DNA of 64,000 nucleotides, taken from contig NZ_VLLL01000005.1 in NCBI RefSeq assembly GCF_007994225.1, positions 1,659,142 to 1,723,141 on the forward strand. The letters are read 5' to 3'. Below the pieces are notes generated by a model. That model made no database searches. It had not been told where the DNA came from and saw nothing but the letters and a program-made list of their open reading frames with translations. This document shows, in pieces, positions 43,481 to 52,153 of this stretch; the stretch's first letter is position 1, and every line of letters begins with the position of its first letter. Source of the stretch: Stackebrandtia albiflava (GTDB lineage: Bacteria > Actinomycetota > Actinomycetes > Mycobacteriales > Micromonosporaceae). The position numbers and the translations under genes were made by a program.

Positions 43481-44740
43481 ATGCGTCCCACGGACCTCGC
43501 GCGGGAACACGGTATCTCCACACAGGCCGTGCGCAACTACGAGCGCGACGGGTTCATCCCGCCCGCCGAACGCACCCGCAGCGGCTACCGGGTCTACACC
43601 GGACTGCACGCGGCGGCGTTGCGTACGTTCCGGGCCCTCTCGCAAGCCTACGGGCACGCGACCGCCGGTGAGATCATGCACGCGTTGCACGACGGCGCCC
43701 TCGACGACGTCTTCATGATCATCGATCGCGGTCACGAGCAACTGCTTCGCGACCGGGCCACACTGGAGGGTGTGAGGGCCGCGATCGGCCGGCTCACGGC
43801 CGAACCGGGCGACGCCTCCACCCGGAGGCCGGCGACGGCCTCCTACACGATCGGCGCGCTCGCGCGGCGGCTGCGCGTCACCCCGGCGACCCTGCGCAAC
43901 TGGGAGGCGGCCGGGATCCTCGATCCGGTACGCGACAGGTCAACCGGGTACCGGCGCTACGACACCGGTGACGTGCGGGACGCCGAACTCGCCCATCTGC
44001 TGCGACGCGGCGGCCACCCGGTCGACCATGTCGCGACGGTGGTCCGGCGGGTCCGCGAGGCCGGCGACACCGAATCCCTCTCCGAGGCGCTGAACGGCTG
44101 GCACCGCAGGCTGTCCGCGCAGGGCCGCGCCATGCTCGACGCGGCCTCGCAGCTCAGCTGTTATCTGGACGCGCGCGAACGTCGGGACGCGGACGACCAC
44201 CGCGCGGCGTTACGCCTCATCTCGCGGTCCACCGGTCGTCGTGTCGACTCCACACTCCAGGCCGGTTCAGCCCTCGTCGAGGACTTCACGCAGCTTCGCC
44301 GCGAACTCGTCGGGCTTACCGGTCTGGCCGTACTCGCCGCCCAGGAAGCCGCCGTGGCCGTCGGGGAAGATCACCGGTGCCACGCCGAGCCGTTCGGCGA
44401 TCGCGACCGCTCCCCGGTACGCCAGTTCGCCTTCGGAGTCGGCACCGGCGGCCAACACCAGCCGCACGGGGGCCGTCTTGAGGGCCTCGAAGTCGTACCG
44501 GTGGTGGGTGCTGGAGACCATGTTCTGGCCGAGCAGCGCGTCGTCGCGGGAACCGTCGTCCTCGGTGGGGAGGCCGAAGGTGGCCGGGTCAGGGGCCGGC
44601 CGTGCGGCGTAGTCGGCGGGAACCGGACCGCGCAGGCTTATCAGTTCGATGAACTTGGCCATCCCGGCGCCCATGCCGTCCTTCAGGTAGATGTCGTGGA
44701 TCGCCTGCGACGCGGCGAGCGCCTCGGTGCGGTCCGGTAG
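43481..44740 (+). CDS. MerR-family (TioE-like, double HTH) regulator with read-through tail
   Basis: The ATG at 43481 has AAAGGGGG upstream. Two MerR helix-turn-helix modules are present: 'LAREHGISTQAVRNYERDGF' near the start and 'LARRLRVTPATLRNWEAAGI' after about residue 125. This is typical of TioE-like regulators, which usually end near 250 aa. Here no stop occurs until 44740, giving 419 aa. The last 155 or so residues are translated from the antisense of the neighbouring hydrolase gene and are unlikely to fold as a domain. The native stop seems to be lost. Confidence 0.8.
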   Translation: MRPTDLAREHGISTQAVRNYERDGFIPPAERTRSGYRVYTGLHAAALRTFRALSQAYGHATAGEIMHALHDGALDDVFMIIDRGHEQLLRDRATLEGVRAAIGRLTAEPGDASTRRPATASYTIGALARRLRVTPATLRNWEAAGILDPVRDRSTGYRRYDTGDVRDAELAHLLRRGGHPVDHVATVVRRVREAGDTESLSEALNGWHRRLSAQGRAMLDAASQLSCYLDARERRDADDHRAALRLISRSTGRRVDSTLQAGSALVEDFTQLRRELVGLTGLAVLAAQEAAVAVGEDHRCHAEPFGDRDRSPVRQFAFGVGTGGQHQPHGGRLEGLEVVPVVGAGDHVLAEQRVVAGTVVLGGEAEGGRVRGRPCGVVGGNRTAQAYQFDELGHPGAHAVLQVDVVDRLRRGERLGAVR

Positions 44741-45139
44741 GACGTCGGCGGCGGGCGGCTCGTGCGCCACGACGGTGCGCAGCCGCTCGGTCGCTCCGCT
44801 CTCGACCAGTACCAGGGCGTTGACGGCGCCACCGCTGGAGGCGAAGACATCCACCGGTGCCAGCCCGACCACGTCGAGGATCCGGCGCAGGTCGTCGGCG
44901 TGTTCCTGCGGGGTCGTGCGCTCGGCGCCGTCGGTGCGGACGCTGCGTTCACTGCCGCGCGGGTCGTAGGTGATCACGGTCCTGTCGGTGAAGTGACCGG
45001 CGAGGATGTCGAACCCGGCGGCCCCCATGGGTGAGCCGATCGCCAGCAGTGCGGGGCGGTCACCGGATCGCGCTTCGCGGACGTCGTAGTGAAGTACCGC
45101 TCCGGGTACTTCGAGTGTGTGGGTTCGCCGTTCGGTCAT
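44267..45139 (-). CDS. alpha/beta hydrolase
   Basis: The protein has 290 aa from the ATG at 45139 (AGGAGGT four bases upstream). Features are 'TVITYDPRGSERS', the nucleophile elbow region 'VDVFASSGGAVNALVLV' (SSGG) and the C-terminal 'IFPDGHGGFLGGEYGQTGKPDEFA', which is typical of actinobacterial hydrolases paired with regulators. Substrate unknown. A GTACC-N5-GGTAC dyad lies just upstream. The 3' half is covered antisense by the MerR read-through. Confidence 0.87.
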   Translation of the reverse strand: MTERRTHTLEVPGAVLHYDVREARSGDRPALLAIGSPMGAAGFDILAGHFTDRTVITYDPRGSERSVRTDGAERTTPQEHADDLRRILDVVGLAPVDVFASSGGAVNALVLVESGATERLRTVVAHEPPAADVLPDRTEALAASQAIHDIYLKDGMGAGMAKFIELISLRGPVPADYAARPAPDPATFGLPTEDDGSRDDALLGQNMVSSTHHRYDFEALKTAPVRLVLAAGADSEGELAYRGAVAIAERLGVAPVIFPDGHGGFLGGEYGQTGKPDEFAAKLREVLDEG

Positions 45140-45160
45140 GAATACCTCCTGGTGAGACTT

Positions 45161-45175
45161 GTACCGCACGGGTAC
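45161..45175. promoter_or_regulatory. GTACC-N5-GGTAC dyad before the hydrolase gene
   Basis: Perfect 5-bp arms, 22 bp upstream of the start at 45139, in the 262-bp divergent gap to the antiporter. Candidate operator only. Confidence 0.3.
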
Positions 45176-45401
45176 GACAGTTCACATTGAACCTCACGTT
45201 CCGGGGCGTCCGGCGCCGCCGTGCCGGGCCACCGACCGCGGGCACCCCTGCCTGGTCGTGGCGTGGTCCTCGGAGGCCGGGCCGACGTGGAGACGGGGAG
45301 AAGGTCGCCCGGCCCCTTCCGCGCGGTGGACGGCGGCACGTATGGTGTGCGACGGAGTGCCGGGAAGTCTGGTCGGCGAAACGTCGACGAGAGGCCATAC
45401 G

Positions 45402-46610
45402 GTGTCCCTTTTGCTGTGCTTTGCGCTCCTGCTGTTGGCGGCGGTCCTGCTGTCGTCACTGGCGCACCGGACGATCCTGTCCACCGCGGTGCTCTTCCTG
45501 GCCGCCGGTTTCGTCCTCGGTGACGGCATGACCGGCGTGATCTCCCTGACGCCCGACGACCCCACCGTGAAGCTGCTCGCCGAGCTGGCGTTGTTCGCCG
45601 TGCTGTTCACCGACGGCATGAAGGTGGGTTGGCCGCAGCTTCGTACCGCGTGGCGGCTGCCCGGGCGGGCGCTCGGCTGGGGGATGCCGTTGACGCTCGC
45701 GGTCACCGCCCTGGCGGCTCATTTCATCGTCGGACTGGACTGGCCGGAGTCCCTTCTCATCGGCGCGGTGCTCGCGCCCACCGATCCGGTGTTCGCGTCG
45801 GCCCTGGTCGGCAACGAGAAGGTGCCACCACGGCTGCGGCATCTCCTCAACGTCGAGTCCGGCGTCAACGACGGGATCGCGCTGCCGTTCGTCATGGTGT
45901 TCCTGGCGGTCAGCGCCGGATCCGACGACCTGCACCTGGGTGCGTTGGCGCTGGAACTGTTGGTCGGCCTCCTGATCGGCGTCGGTGTGCCGTGGTTGGC
46001 GCTGCGGCTGGAACGGTTGCGGTTCTTCGCCGCCTCCACGCAGTACGAACCGCTCAACGGACTGGCGATCGGCATGGTCGTGCTCGCGCTGTCGTACGCG
46101 CTGCACGGGAACCTGTTCATCGCCGCGTTCACGGCGGGCATCACCGTCGCGACCTTCGGGCCGCGGCAACGCCAGGCCTTCGAGCACTTCGGTGAACTCG
46201 GCGCGGAGCTGCTGAAGCTGGCGGCCCTGTTGGTGTTCGGTGTGCTCATCTCCCCCGCGTTCCTCGGTGAGATCTCCTGGACCGGTTGGCTCTTCGTGGC
46301 GGTGGCGATCTTCCTCGCGCGACCGGTCGCCCTGTGGTTCTCGTTCCTGGGGGCGGGTCTGAACCTGCGGGAGCAGGCGGCCGCCATGTGGTTCGGGCCC
46401 AAGGGCTTCGCCTCGGTCGTCTACGGCCTCATCGTGTTGAAGTCGGGAATCGCCGAAGCCGACCTGCTGTTCCACCTGATCGCGGGGGCGATCGTGGTGT
46501 CCATCCTGTTGCACTCCTCCACCGACGTCGTGGTGGCGCGGTGGTTCGACGACTCGGCCGAGACGCCCGCCTGGCATCGACGGGTCCGGCGGTTGACCGG
46601 GCGGCGTTGA
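45402..46610 (+). CDS. CPA1-type cation/proton antiporter
   Basis: The protein has 402 aa from the GTG at 45402 (GAGAGG nearby). About 12 membrane helices are visible. Family motifs include 'ESLLIGAVLAPTDPVFASALVG' (TM with the P-T-D-P signature) and 'NVESGVNDGIALPFVMV' with the ion-binding Asp in the S-G-x-N-D motif. It exchanges Na+ or K+ for H+ at the cytoplasmic membrane. The longer upstream frame has no hydrophobic start and is not preferred. Confidence 0.9.
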   Translation: MSLLLCFALLLLAAVLLSSLAHRTILSTAVLFLAAGFVLGDGMTGVISLTPDDPTVKLLAELALFAVLFTDGMKVGWPQLRTAWRLPGRALGWGMPLTLAVTALAAHFIVGLDWPESLLIGAVLAPTDPVFASALVGNEKVPPRLRHLLNVESGVNDGIALPFVMVFLAVSAGSDDLHLGALALELLVGLLIGVGVPWLALRLERLRFFAASTQYEPLNGLAIGMVVLALSYALHGNLFIAAFTAGITVATFGPRQRQAFEHFGELGAELLKLAALLVFGVLISPAFLGEISWTGWLFVAVAIFLARPVALWFSFLGAGLNLREQAAAMWFGPKGFASVVYGLIVLKSGIAEADLLFHLIAGAIVVSILLHSSTDVVVARWFDDSAETPAWHRRVRRLTGRR

Positions 46611-46667
46611 CGGCAGGTCAACCGACCGGTTCCGGTGACTCCGGCGGGATTCCCACGTCGCCATCTG

Positions 46668-46705
46668 ACTGAACGCTTGTATAGTATGCAGTACATGCGT
46701 TCAGT
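46668..46705. promoter_or_regulatory. large TetR-type operator dyad covering the promoter
   Basis: ACTGAACGC (46668-46676) and GCGTTCAGT (46697-46705) are perfect inverted repeats. Adding TTGTA/TACAT inside gives 14-bp arms with one mismatch and a 10-base spacer. The -10 candidate TATAGT (46680-46685) lies inside, and the right arm overlaps the ATG at 46695. It suits autorepression by the TetR protein. Confidence 0.65.
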
Positions 46706-47348
46706 TCCCGGGCACGAAGCGGCGTCTCCGCACGACATGACGGCGCGGGCGCGCATCCGCGACGCCGCCATCCGACAGTTCGCCGACAGGGGATTCGCCG
46801 GCGCGACCATGCGCGGGATCGCCGCCGCGGCGGGGGTGTCGGTCGGCCTCGTGCAGTACCACTTCTCGTCCAAACAGGAGTTGCGGCGCGCCTGCGACGA
46901 CGCGGTGGTGGAACGCTTCGGCTCCCGGTTGTCACGGCAGGCCCACGAGGGGCTGCTCAGCGACCCCGACGTCATGGCGGCGGTGATCCACGCCGGTGAA
47001 CCACTCGCCCGGTACCTGGCCCGCGCCCTGTCGGAGGAGTCCGAGGCCGGGAACCGGATGTTCGACCGCCTGGCGGAGGCCGCGGAGTCGTTCCTGTCCA
47101 CGACGTGGCCACGGCGCTTCCCGCCCGGTTCACGGGACGCGGCCGACACCGCCGCCGTCATGGCGGCGATGCACGGCGGACTCGTCGTCCTCAACGGCCA
47201 GGTCGCCCGGCGCCTCGGCGTCGACCCACTCGCCCCGGACAACGCCGCCCGCATCGGCACCGCGATGAGCCGCCTCTACATCGCACTGGGCGGATTCGCC
47301 GAGTCCGCCCGGGCACCCGTACTCCCGGAGGACCTCGATGAACCGTGA
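46695..47348 (+). CDS. TetR-family transcriptional regulator
   Basis: The protein has 217 aa. The HTH is 'IRDAAIRQFADRGFAGATMRGIAAAAGVSVGLVQYHF' in the usual TetR order ('AGVSVGLVQYHFSSKQEL'). The ATG at 46695 is favoured because TATAGT lies ten bases upstream and the operator dyad spans it, implying a leaderless mRNA. Starts at 46686 or 46737 are possible. The gene overlaps the following methyltransferase by 11 bp, so that gene is the probable target. Confidence 0.85.
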   Translation: MRSVPGHEAASPHDMTARARIRDAAIRQFADRGFAGATMRGIAAAAGVSVGLVQYHFSSKQELRRACDDAVVERFGSRLSRQAHEGLLSDPDVMAAVIHAGEPLARYLARALSEESEAGNRMFDRLAEAAESFLSTTWPRRFPPGSRDAADTAAVMAAMHGGLVVLNGQVARRLGVDPLAPDNAARIGTAMSRLYIALGGFAESARAPVLPEDLDEP

Positions 47349-48187
47349 ACCGGTGGACCACCTCGACCCCGTGCAACGCAGCCTGCTCATCACCTTGAAG
47401 GGTCGCGCGGAGGACTTCCCGCCCGAGGCCCCCATCCTCGGCGACCCGATCGCCGCGCAGATCACCGAACGACTCGACGTCGACATGACGCGGGTCCGGC
47501 TCACCACCGGTGTGCCGCTGGCCATCGTCATCCGAAGCCGGATGCTCGACCGTCTCGTCACCGACTTCCTGCGCCGCAACCGGCGTGCCGTCGTGGTCGA
47601 ACTGGGATGCGGCTTGGAGACCCGCCAGTGGCGCATCGACGTCCCCGACGGGACCGAGTGGTACAACGTGGACTTCGCGCCGGTGATGGAGTTGCGCGGC
47701 CGGGTGCTGCCGCCGCGCCGGGGGGGACCATCCGGTGGCCGCCGCGCTTCCCGACTGCGGCTGGCTGCGGGACGTCCCGGACGACCGGGCCGTGATCGTG
47801 GTCGCGGACGGCCTGTTCGGGTTCCTCGACCCCGACACGGTCGCCACGGTGTTGCGGGAGATCACCGGGCACTTCCCGCACGGCGAACTGGTGTTCAACG
47901 CCTACACACCGCTCGTCGCCCGGATGATCGCCAACACCACGACGCGGTCCGTGGGGCTCCCCAAGGGGTACCGGGGATTCGGTATCGCAGATCCCCGCGA
48001 GCTCACGGCCCGCTGCCCGGGTCTGCGGTTCGTCGAGGAGCAGACCGGTGTCACGGCTCCGGAGACCGCCCGCCTGCCATGGTTCACCCGGTTCGTCGCC
48101 CGGCTGTTCGCCCACTGGCCCGCGCAGGCACGGCGAGGGGTCTGGGTGCTCCGATACGCGTTCGGCGCGGAACCGGGACGGGTCTAG
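47338..48187 (+). pseudogene. PPM1/LCMT-type O-methyltransferase with a frameshift in a 7-G tract
   Basis: The first frame (from the ATG at 47338) encodes the N-terminal half including motif I 'VVVELGCGLETRQWRIDVPDG' split by the family's pattern, and 'WYNVDFAPVMELRGRVLPP'. After the seven G at 47720-47726 the family sequence continues one frame over: 'VAAALPDCGWLRDVPDDRAV' then 'VVADGLFGFLDPDTV', ending at 48187. Removing one G would restore a roughly 280-aa enzyme. It could be a sequencing error, a real mutation or slippage-controlled expression. The gene is coupled to the TetR gene. Confidence 0.75.
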
Positions 48188-48229
48188 CGCCGGCGGGGGA
48201 ACGGTGGACCCCGGTGGACGTGCCGACGC

Positions 48230-48802
48230 TCACCGGGGCACGAAGTAGACGGCGATGATCATGGTGGGTTCCATGTCGTCGTCGATCGGTACGTGACCCT
48301 GATAAGTCATGACTCGGAAGGACGACTGGATCGCGGTGTCCTCGGGGACGGTGACGGTCTCACCGGTGGGGGCGGCCGGCGCCACGCATTCGACGTCGAA
48401 CACGTGGCGCTCGCCGTCGTGTTCGTACATGTCCAGCGTGCCGGAACCCTGATCGAACCCCTCCTCGACGAATCGGCACGAGGTCCACACCTCGTATCCA
48501 CCCTCGGGAAGCAACGTGAGCGCCGTCTCGCCGCCCGAAGGAAGCACGAACATCTCGTCGGATACGGCGTCGGCGGTCACCTCCGTCACCACCTCGTCGA
48601 AGCCGTCACCCCCCAGCGGGTCGGCCATCGACAGTAGTTCGACCCAGGACTCGCCGGGCAACGGCGCCGGTCCCACCGGCACGTCGTCGGGCGTTCTCAG
48701 GTCGGCCGACACCAGACCTGCCAGACCGGCGACCAGACCCGTCACCACCACGAGGGTGGTACGCGGCCACGGACGGAACAGGCGTCGCAGCGGCGATGTC
48801 AT
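48230..48802 (-). CDS. hypothetical membrane-anchored protein (first of a paralogous pair)
   Basis: The protein has 190 aa from an ATG overlapping the upstream stop (ATGA). A basic start 'SPLRRLFRPWPRT' precedes a membrane helix (about 16-33) and an extracytoplasmic domain with two Cys (TSCRF, VECVAP), ending 'IIAVYFVPR'. Size, layout and the C-terminal beta pattern resemble the upstream neighbour, so the pair may be diverged duplicates. No family is recognised. Confidence 0.68.
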   Translation of the reverse strand: MTSPLRRLFRPWPRTTLVVVTGLVAGLAGLVSADLRTPDDVPVGPAPLPGESWVELLSMADPLGGDGFDEVVTEVTADAVSDEMFVLPSGGETALTLLPEGGYEVWTSCRFVEEGFDQGSGTLDMYEHDGERHVFDVECVAPAAPTGETVTVPEDTAIQSSFRVMTYQGHVPIDDDMEPTMIIAVYFVPR

Positions 48803-49386
48803 CCGGCCTCCCGGCTGTCGAGTACCGCCAGCACCAACCAGCCACCGACGGCGACGTCCTGCATGGCCGTGATCGACACCACCAAATCCTCGGTGAAGAC
48901 GAGCCGTTCTTCGATCCACAGCGGAGTCGAAGGGCAGGGGATCAGGAAGTCCCGGTAGACGTCGGACTGCATCCTCACGGTGATCTCGGGAGCGGATTCA
49001 CGCTGTGTGGCCAGCACTCCGCACATGAGGCCGAGCCGGTAGTCACCTGCCGGAATTACCGTCATGGCGGACTCCGTGCTCTCCGTGGTGACCGGGATCA
49101 GCATCTCCGGCGGTCCACCGAGATCACGGTCGATCGCGTCCGTCATGGCGTCGCGGAGTTCGTCGACGTTACCCGGCGGGGCGGGCGGGTCCGGGAACGT
49201 CCGATGTCGCACGGCCAGGAAGGTCACCGATGCCGACAGGACCCCGGCGACGACCACGACGACGAGAAGGCGCCACCTCCGGCGCACCACGGCGGAGCGC
49301 GCCTCGCCGGTTCCGGGAACGACACCCGCCTCCCCCGCCGTCACGACGGGCTCCGACTCCCGTTGCGGCGTTTCGTTTTCAGACAC
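48799..49386 (-). CDS. hypothetical membrane-anchored protein (second of a pair)
   Basis: The protein has about 195 aa. A Glu/Pro-rich cytoplasmic start precedes 'RRRWRLLVVVVVAGVLSA' as the single membrane helix, then an external domain with two Cys (LMCGV, LIPCPS) and a hydrophobic C terminus 'VGGWLVLAVLDS'. The start is uncertain: GTG at 49386 (used here), ATG at 49404 or GTG at 49446 are all in frame, and none has a strong ribosome site. Function unknown. Confidence 0.65.
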   Translation of the reverse strand: MSENETPQRESEPVVTAGEAGVVPGTGEARSAVVRRRWRLLVVVVVAGVLSASVTFLAVRHRTFPDPPAPPGNVDELRDAMTDAIDRDLGGPPEMLIPVTTESTESAMTVIPAGDYRLGLMCGVLATQRESAPEITVRMQSDVYRDFLIPCPSTPLWIEERLVFTEDLVVSITAMQDVAVGGWLVLAVLDSREAG

Positions 49387-49598
49387 ACACCGATCGTGCC
49401 CCATCTCCGCCACGGTGCCGTCGTCCGATCGGAGGGGATCCGTCACGCCGCCGCTTCACCGCGCCGACACGCCGCCCCGCCGCGACGTGGCGCGGGCCGT
49501 GCCGCACACTCGTGGCGACGACGGTCGCCACGGTGGCGTTCCCGTCCCGGCCGCGGTGGCCTGTGCCGGCTCCGCAACCGACACGAGGGGAGAGAAGT

Positions 49599-50030
49599 AT
49601 GGTCACCCGACTCCGGCCCACCGACCTGGAACTCGTCCAGGCGGCCGTCCACGTCGCCCGTACCCGCTGCCGCGGTGACAACCACACGGTCGCCGCCGCC
49701 GCCCGCGACCGTGACGGCCGCATCGTCACCGCGGTCAACGCCTACCACTTCACCGGCGGACCGTGTGCCGAGCTGGTCCTCATCGGCGCGGCGGCCTCGC
49801 AGGGCGTCTACACACTCGACACGATCGTCGCCGTCGGCGACCGGGAGCGGGGCGTGATCCCACCGTGCGGCCGATGCCGTCAAGTCCTGTTCGACTACTT
49901 CCCGGACATCGACGTCATCGTCGGCGGCGGCGACCGGATTCATACCGTGCCGGTCGCGGACCTGCTGCCGGAGACCTACGTGTGGACCGATCACCAACTC
50001 GACACCCCACCGGCACCACCCGAGCACTGA
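49599..50030 (+). CDS. blasticidin-S-deaminase-like cytidine deaminase
   Basis: The protein has 143 aa from the ATG at 49599 (GGGGAGAG upstream). The zinc site is 'FTGGPCAELVLIGAA' (Cys-Ala-Glu rather than His-Ala-Glu) and 'PPCGRCRQVLFDYFP' (PCxxC), and the C terminus is 'DLLPETYVW'. This Cys-Ala-Glu, GGP and LLP...YVW combination matches blasticidin S deaminases closely. It could confer nucleoside-antibiotic resistance or act in pyrimidine salvage. It stands alone, away from any nucleoside cluster. Confidence 0.88.
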   Translation: MVTRLRPTDLELVQAAVHVARTRCRGDNHTVAAAARDRDGRIVTAVNAYHFTGGPCAELVLIGAAASQGVYTLDTIVAVGDRERGVIPPCGRCRQVLFDYFPDIDVIVGGGDRIHTVPVADLLPETYVWTDHQLDTPPAPPEH

Positions 50031-50094
50031 CGGGCCGCGGCGGCCCCGACCCGGACGAGCGCGACATATGACGCGATTCGGGCGACGTGGGATC

Positions 50095-50100
50095 CATACT
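50095..50100 (+). promoter_or_regulatory. -10 box for a leaderless transcript
   Basis: CATACT, six bases before the GTG at 50107, with no Shine-Dalgarno in between. Confidence 0.4.
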
Positions 50101-50106
50101 GAACGG

Positions 50107-50781
50107 GTGACTCAGACCACGATCGGTCCGCGACTGGACCTGCTGCTCGCGTTGATGATGGCCCTGGCGGCGGTCGGCACCGCGTGGGCGGGCTTCCAGA
50201 GCGCGAAATGGAGCAGAGTCCAGGCGAACACGTACGCGGCGGCCGGCGCCGCCCGGTCCGAGGCCGGGCGGGTCGCCACCGTGGCGGCGCAGCAGCGCAC
50301 GATCGACGTCGTCACGTTCACGTCGTGGCTCAACGCGTTGAACGCCGAGATCGTGGCGGGTGACATCGAGACGCCTCGGGGCGGATACACCCCCGACCCG
50401 GAGTCGGTGTCGGGTTTCCTGTTCACACGGTTCGGGGAGGAGTTCCGGCCCGCGGTGGACGCCTGGTTGGAGACACGTCCCCTCATCGACCCACGAGCAC
50501 CCGCCACGCCGTTCGACATGCCCGAGTACCGGCTGGCCGCCGAGCAGGCGGCGGCCGAGCGGGTGGGCGACGCCGACGAGCTGGCGGGGGTCGCGCGCAC
50601 CGCCAACCAGCGTTCCGACAACTACGTGCTCACCGCCGTCGTGTTCGCGCTCGTCCTACTGTTCGCCGGGCTCGCCGGCAAGACGCCGCACTCCTTGGCG
50701 CGGCGGGTGCTCACCGTGGTGGGCGCCGTGGCGTTGGCGGGCTGTCTGGTGACGCTGCTGGTGTTCCCCGTCGAGCTGTGA
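50107..50781 (+). CDS. hypothetical membrane protein (three helices)
   Basis: The protein has 224 aa from the GTG at 50107. One N-terminal helix ('LDLLLALMMALAAVGTAWAGF'), a long soluble, Ala/Glu-rich coiled region and two C-terminal helices ('YVLTAVVFALVLLFAGLAG', 'VLTVVGAVALAGCLVTLLV') are seen. 'AWAGFQSAKWSRVQANTYA' is a motif I associate with DUF4337-like proteins, without certainty. Its biochemical role is unknown. Confidence 0.75.
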   Translation: MTQTTIGPRLDLLLALMMALAAVGTAWAGFQSAKWSRVQANTYAAAGAARSEAGRVATVAAQQRTIDVVTFTSWLNALNAEIVAGDIETPRGGYTPDPESVSGFLFTRFGEEFRPAVDAWLETRPLIDPRAPATPFDMPEYRLAAEQAAAERVGDADELAGVARTANQRSDNYVLTAVVFALVLLFAGLAGKTPHSLARRVLTVVGAVALAGCLVTLLVFPVEL

Positions 50782-50810
50782 CACGGTGAAGCGGCTCCGC
50801 CGGGCGGGTG

Positions 50811-51095
50811 TCACGCCGGTGGTCGTGGCGTGGTCACCGAGCGCCGCAGCCAATGCGCGTCCTCGGCGGGATCGTCCCACACCAGGGCCACGAACCGTCC
50901 ATCCACACTGTACTCCGGCACGATCGGCCACTCGTCCGCCCCCGCGACGTCCGGCGGCCGGATGCCGATCCGTTTCGCCAGGGCGGTCAGTTCCCGGGTA
51001 TCCAGTTCCTCCACCCGGTTCAGCAGTTCGGCGAGGCTCTTCGGCGGACCGATGACCGGCCACTTCGCGTCGACGAGTGGCCACGGTTGAGTCAT
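50811..51095 (-). CDS. hypothetical small protein
   Basis: The protein has 94 aa from the ATG at 51095 (GGAG ten bases upstream). The text is soluble and Pro/Trp-rich ('WPLVDAKWPVIGPPKSLAE', 'EYSVDGRFVALVWDD'). No family is recognised. It is convergent with the preceding membrane-protein gene. Confidence 0.6.
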   Translation of the reverse strand: MTQPWPLVDAKWPVIGPPKSLAELLNRVEELDTRELTALAKRIGIRPPDVAGADEWPIVPEYSVDGRFVALVWDDPAEDAHWLRRSVTTPRPPA

Positions 51096-51348
51096 GTGAG
51101 ACGTTCTCCGTTCGGTCGGATGGCACGACTGGCATTCGGCCGATCGCACCTGCGCATCTCTGTCCTCACAGGACGACACCGGTGGGATCGGCCTCCAGCC
51201 TGTCTCGGAGCTGCTAGGTATGAGTTAGGTCTTCCCAGGGGCACGGCCGTGGTGGCTCTCGCGGGTGGCGGTCTGCCGTGGCGGCCACGGTGACGGTGGA
51301 ACGGGTAACGTCGGCGTGACCCGGAACCGACTCACCCGAGGTGCCGCC

Positions 51349-52047
51349 ATGACCCGCTGGTCCACCGGCCGACTCGTCGCCGGGCTTCACGCGCTGATCG
51401 ACCGGACCGAACCGGCCGACCGGCCGTCGGTCGTCGGCGTCACCGGGATCGACACCTCGGGGAAGTCGTGCCTCGCGGCCGCGCTCACGACCCGGCTACG
51501 CGCCGCCGGTCGCCGGGTGCAGCCGATCCACGTGGACGACTTCCACCGGCCCAGGGCCGAACGACACCACCCCGAACTGCCCGGACCCGAGGAGCTCTAC
51601 CGGTTCGGCATCGACCACGACCGGCTCCGTCGTGAACTGCTGGAGCCGATACGGCACCGCGGCGGCGTGGACGCGCGGCTGATACTGCTCGACCACTACA
51701 CCGACACGTGGGGCCTGGACCGGACCTACCACGTCGACGCCGCCACCGTCGTCCTCGTCGAGGGGATCTTCCTGCTGCGGCCCGAACTCCGGCCGTACAT
51801 CGACCTGATGGTGTTCCTGCACGTCGACGAGGCCACCGCGCTGGAACGCGCCGCCGCCCGGGACGTGCCACTGCTGGGCGCCGAGGTACTGGAGAGATAC
51901 CGCCGCAAGTACCTGCCGGGGCAGCGCGCGCACCTGGCGGCGCACCCGCCCGAGGACCACGCCGACGTCATCGTGGACAATCGCGATCACGCCTTCCCGA
52001 AGGTTCTCAAGTGGCCGGGCCGCCCACCCGACGACGTGCGGCCGTGA
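51349..52047 (+). CDS. uridine-kinase-like P-loop kinase
   Basis: The protein has 232 aa from the ATG at 51349. P-loop 'GVTGIDTSGKSCLAAAL', 'IHVDDFHRP' with the DD of nucleoside kinases, 'VVLVEGIFLLRPELRPY' and the lid region 'RYRRKYLPGQRAH' match the actinobacterial uridine-kinase/phosphoribulokinase-like group. It would phosphorylate a nucleoside or similar small molecule. The stop is 107 bp before secA2. Confidence 0.87.
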   Translation: MTRWSTGRLVAGLHALIDRTEPADRPSVVGVTGIDTSGKSCLAAALTTRLRAAGRRVQPIHVDDFHRPRAERHHPELPGPEELYRFGIDHDRLRRELLEPIRHRGGVDARLILLDHYTDTWGLDRTYHVDAATVVLVEGIFLLRPELRPYIDLMVFLHVDEATALERAAARDVPLLGAEVLERYRRKYLPGQRAHLAAHPPEDHADVIVDNRDHAFPKVLKWPGRPPDDVRP

Positions 52048-52153
52048 CGGCGCCCGCCGGAGAGGACGACTCGGACGGAAACCCGGTGGGAGCCTGGCCC
52101 ACCGTGCCGGTGGCATGGCAGGCTTGAGTCCGTCGCCTACCGGGAGTCGCCCC

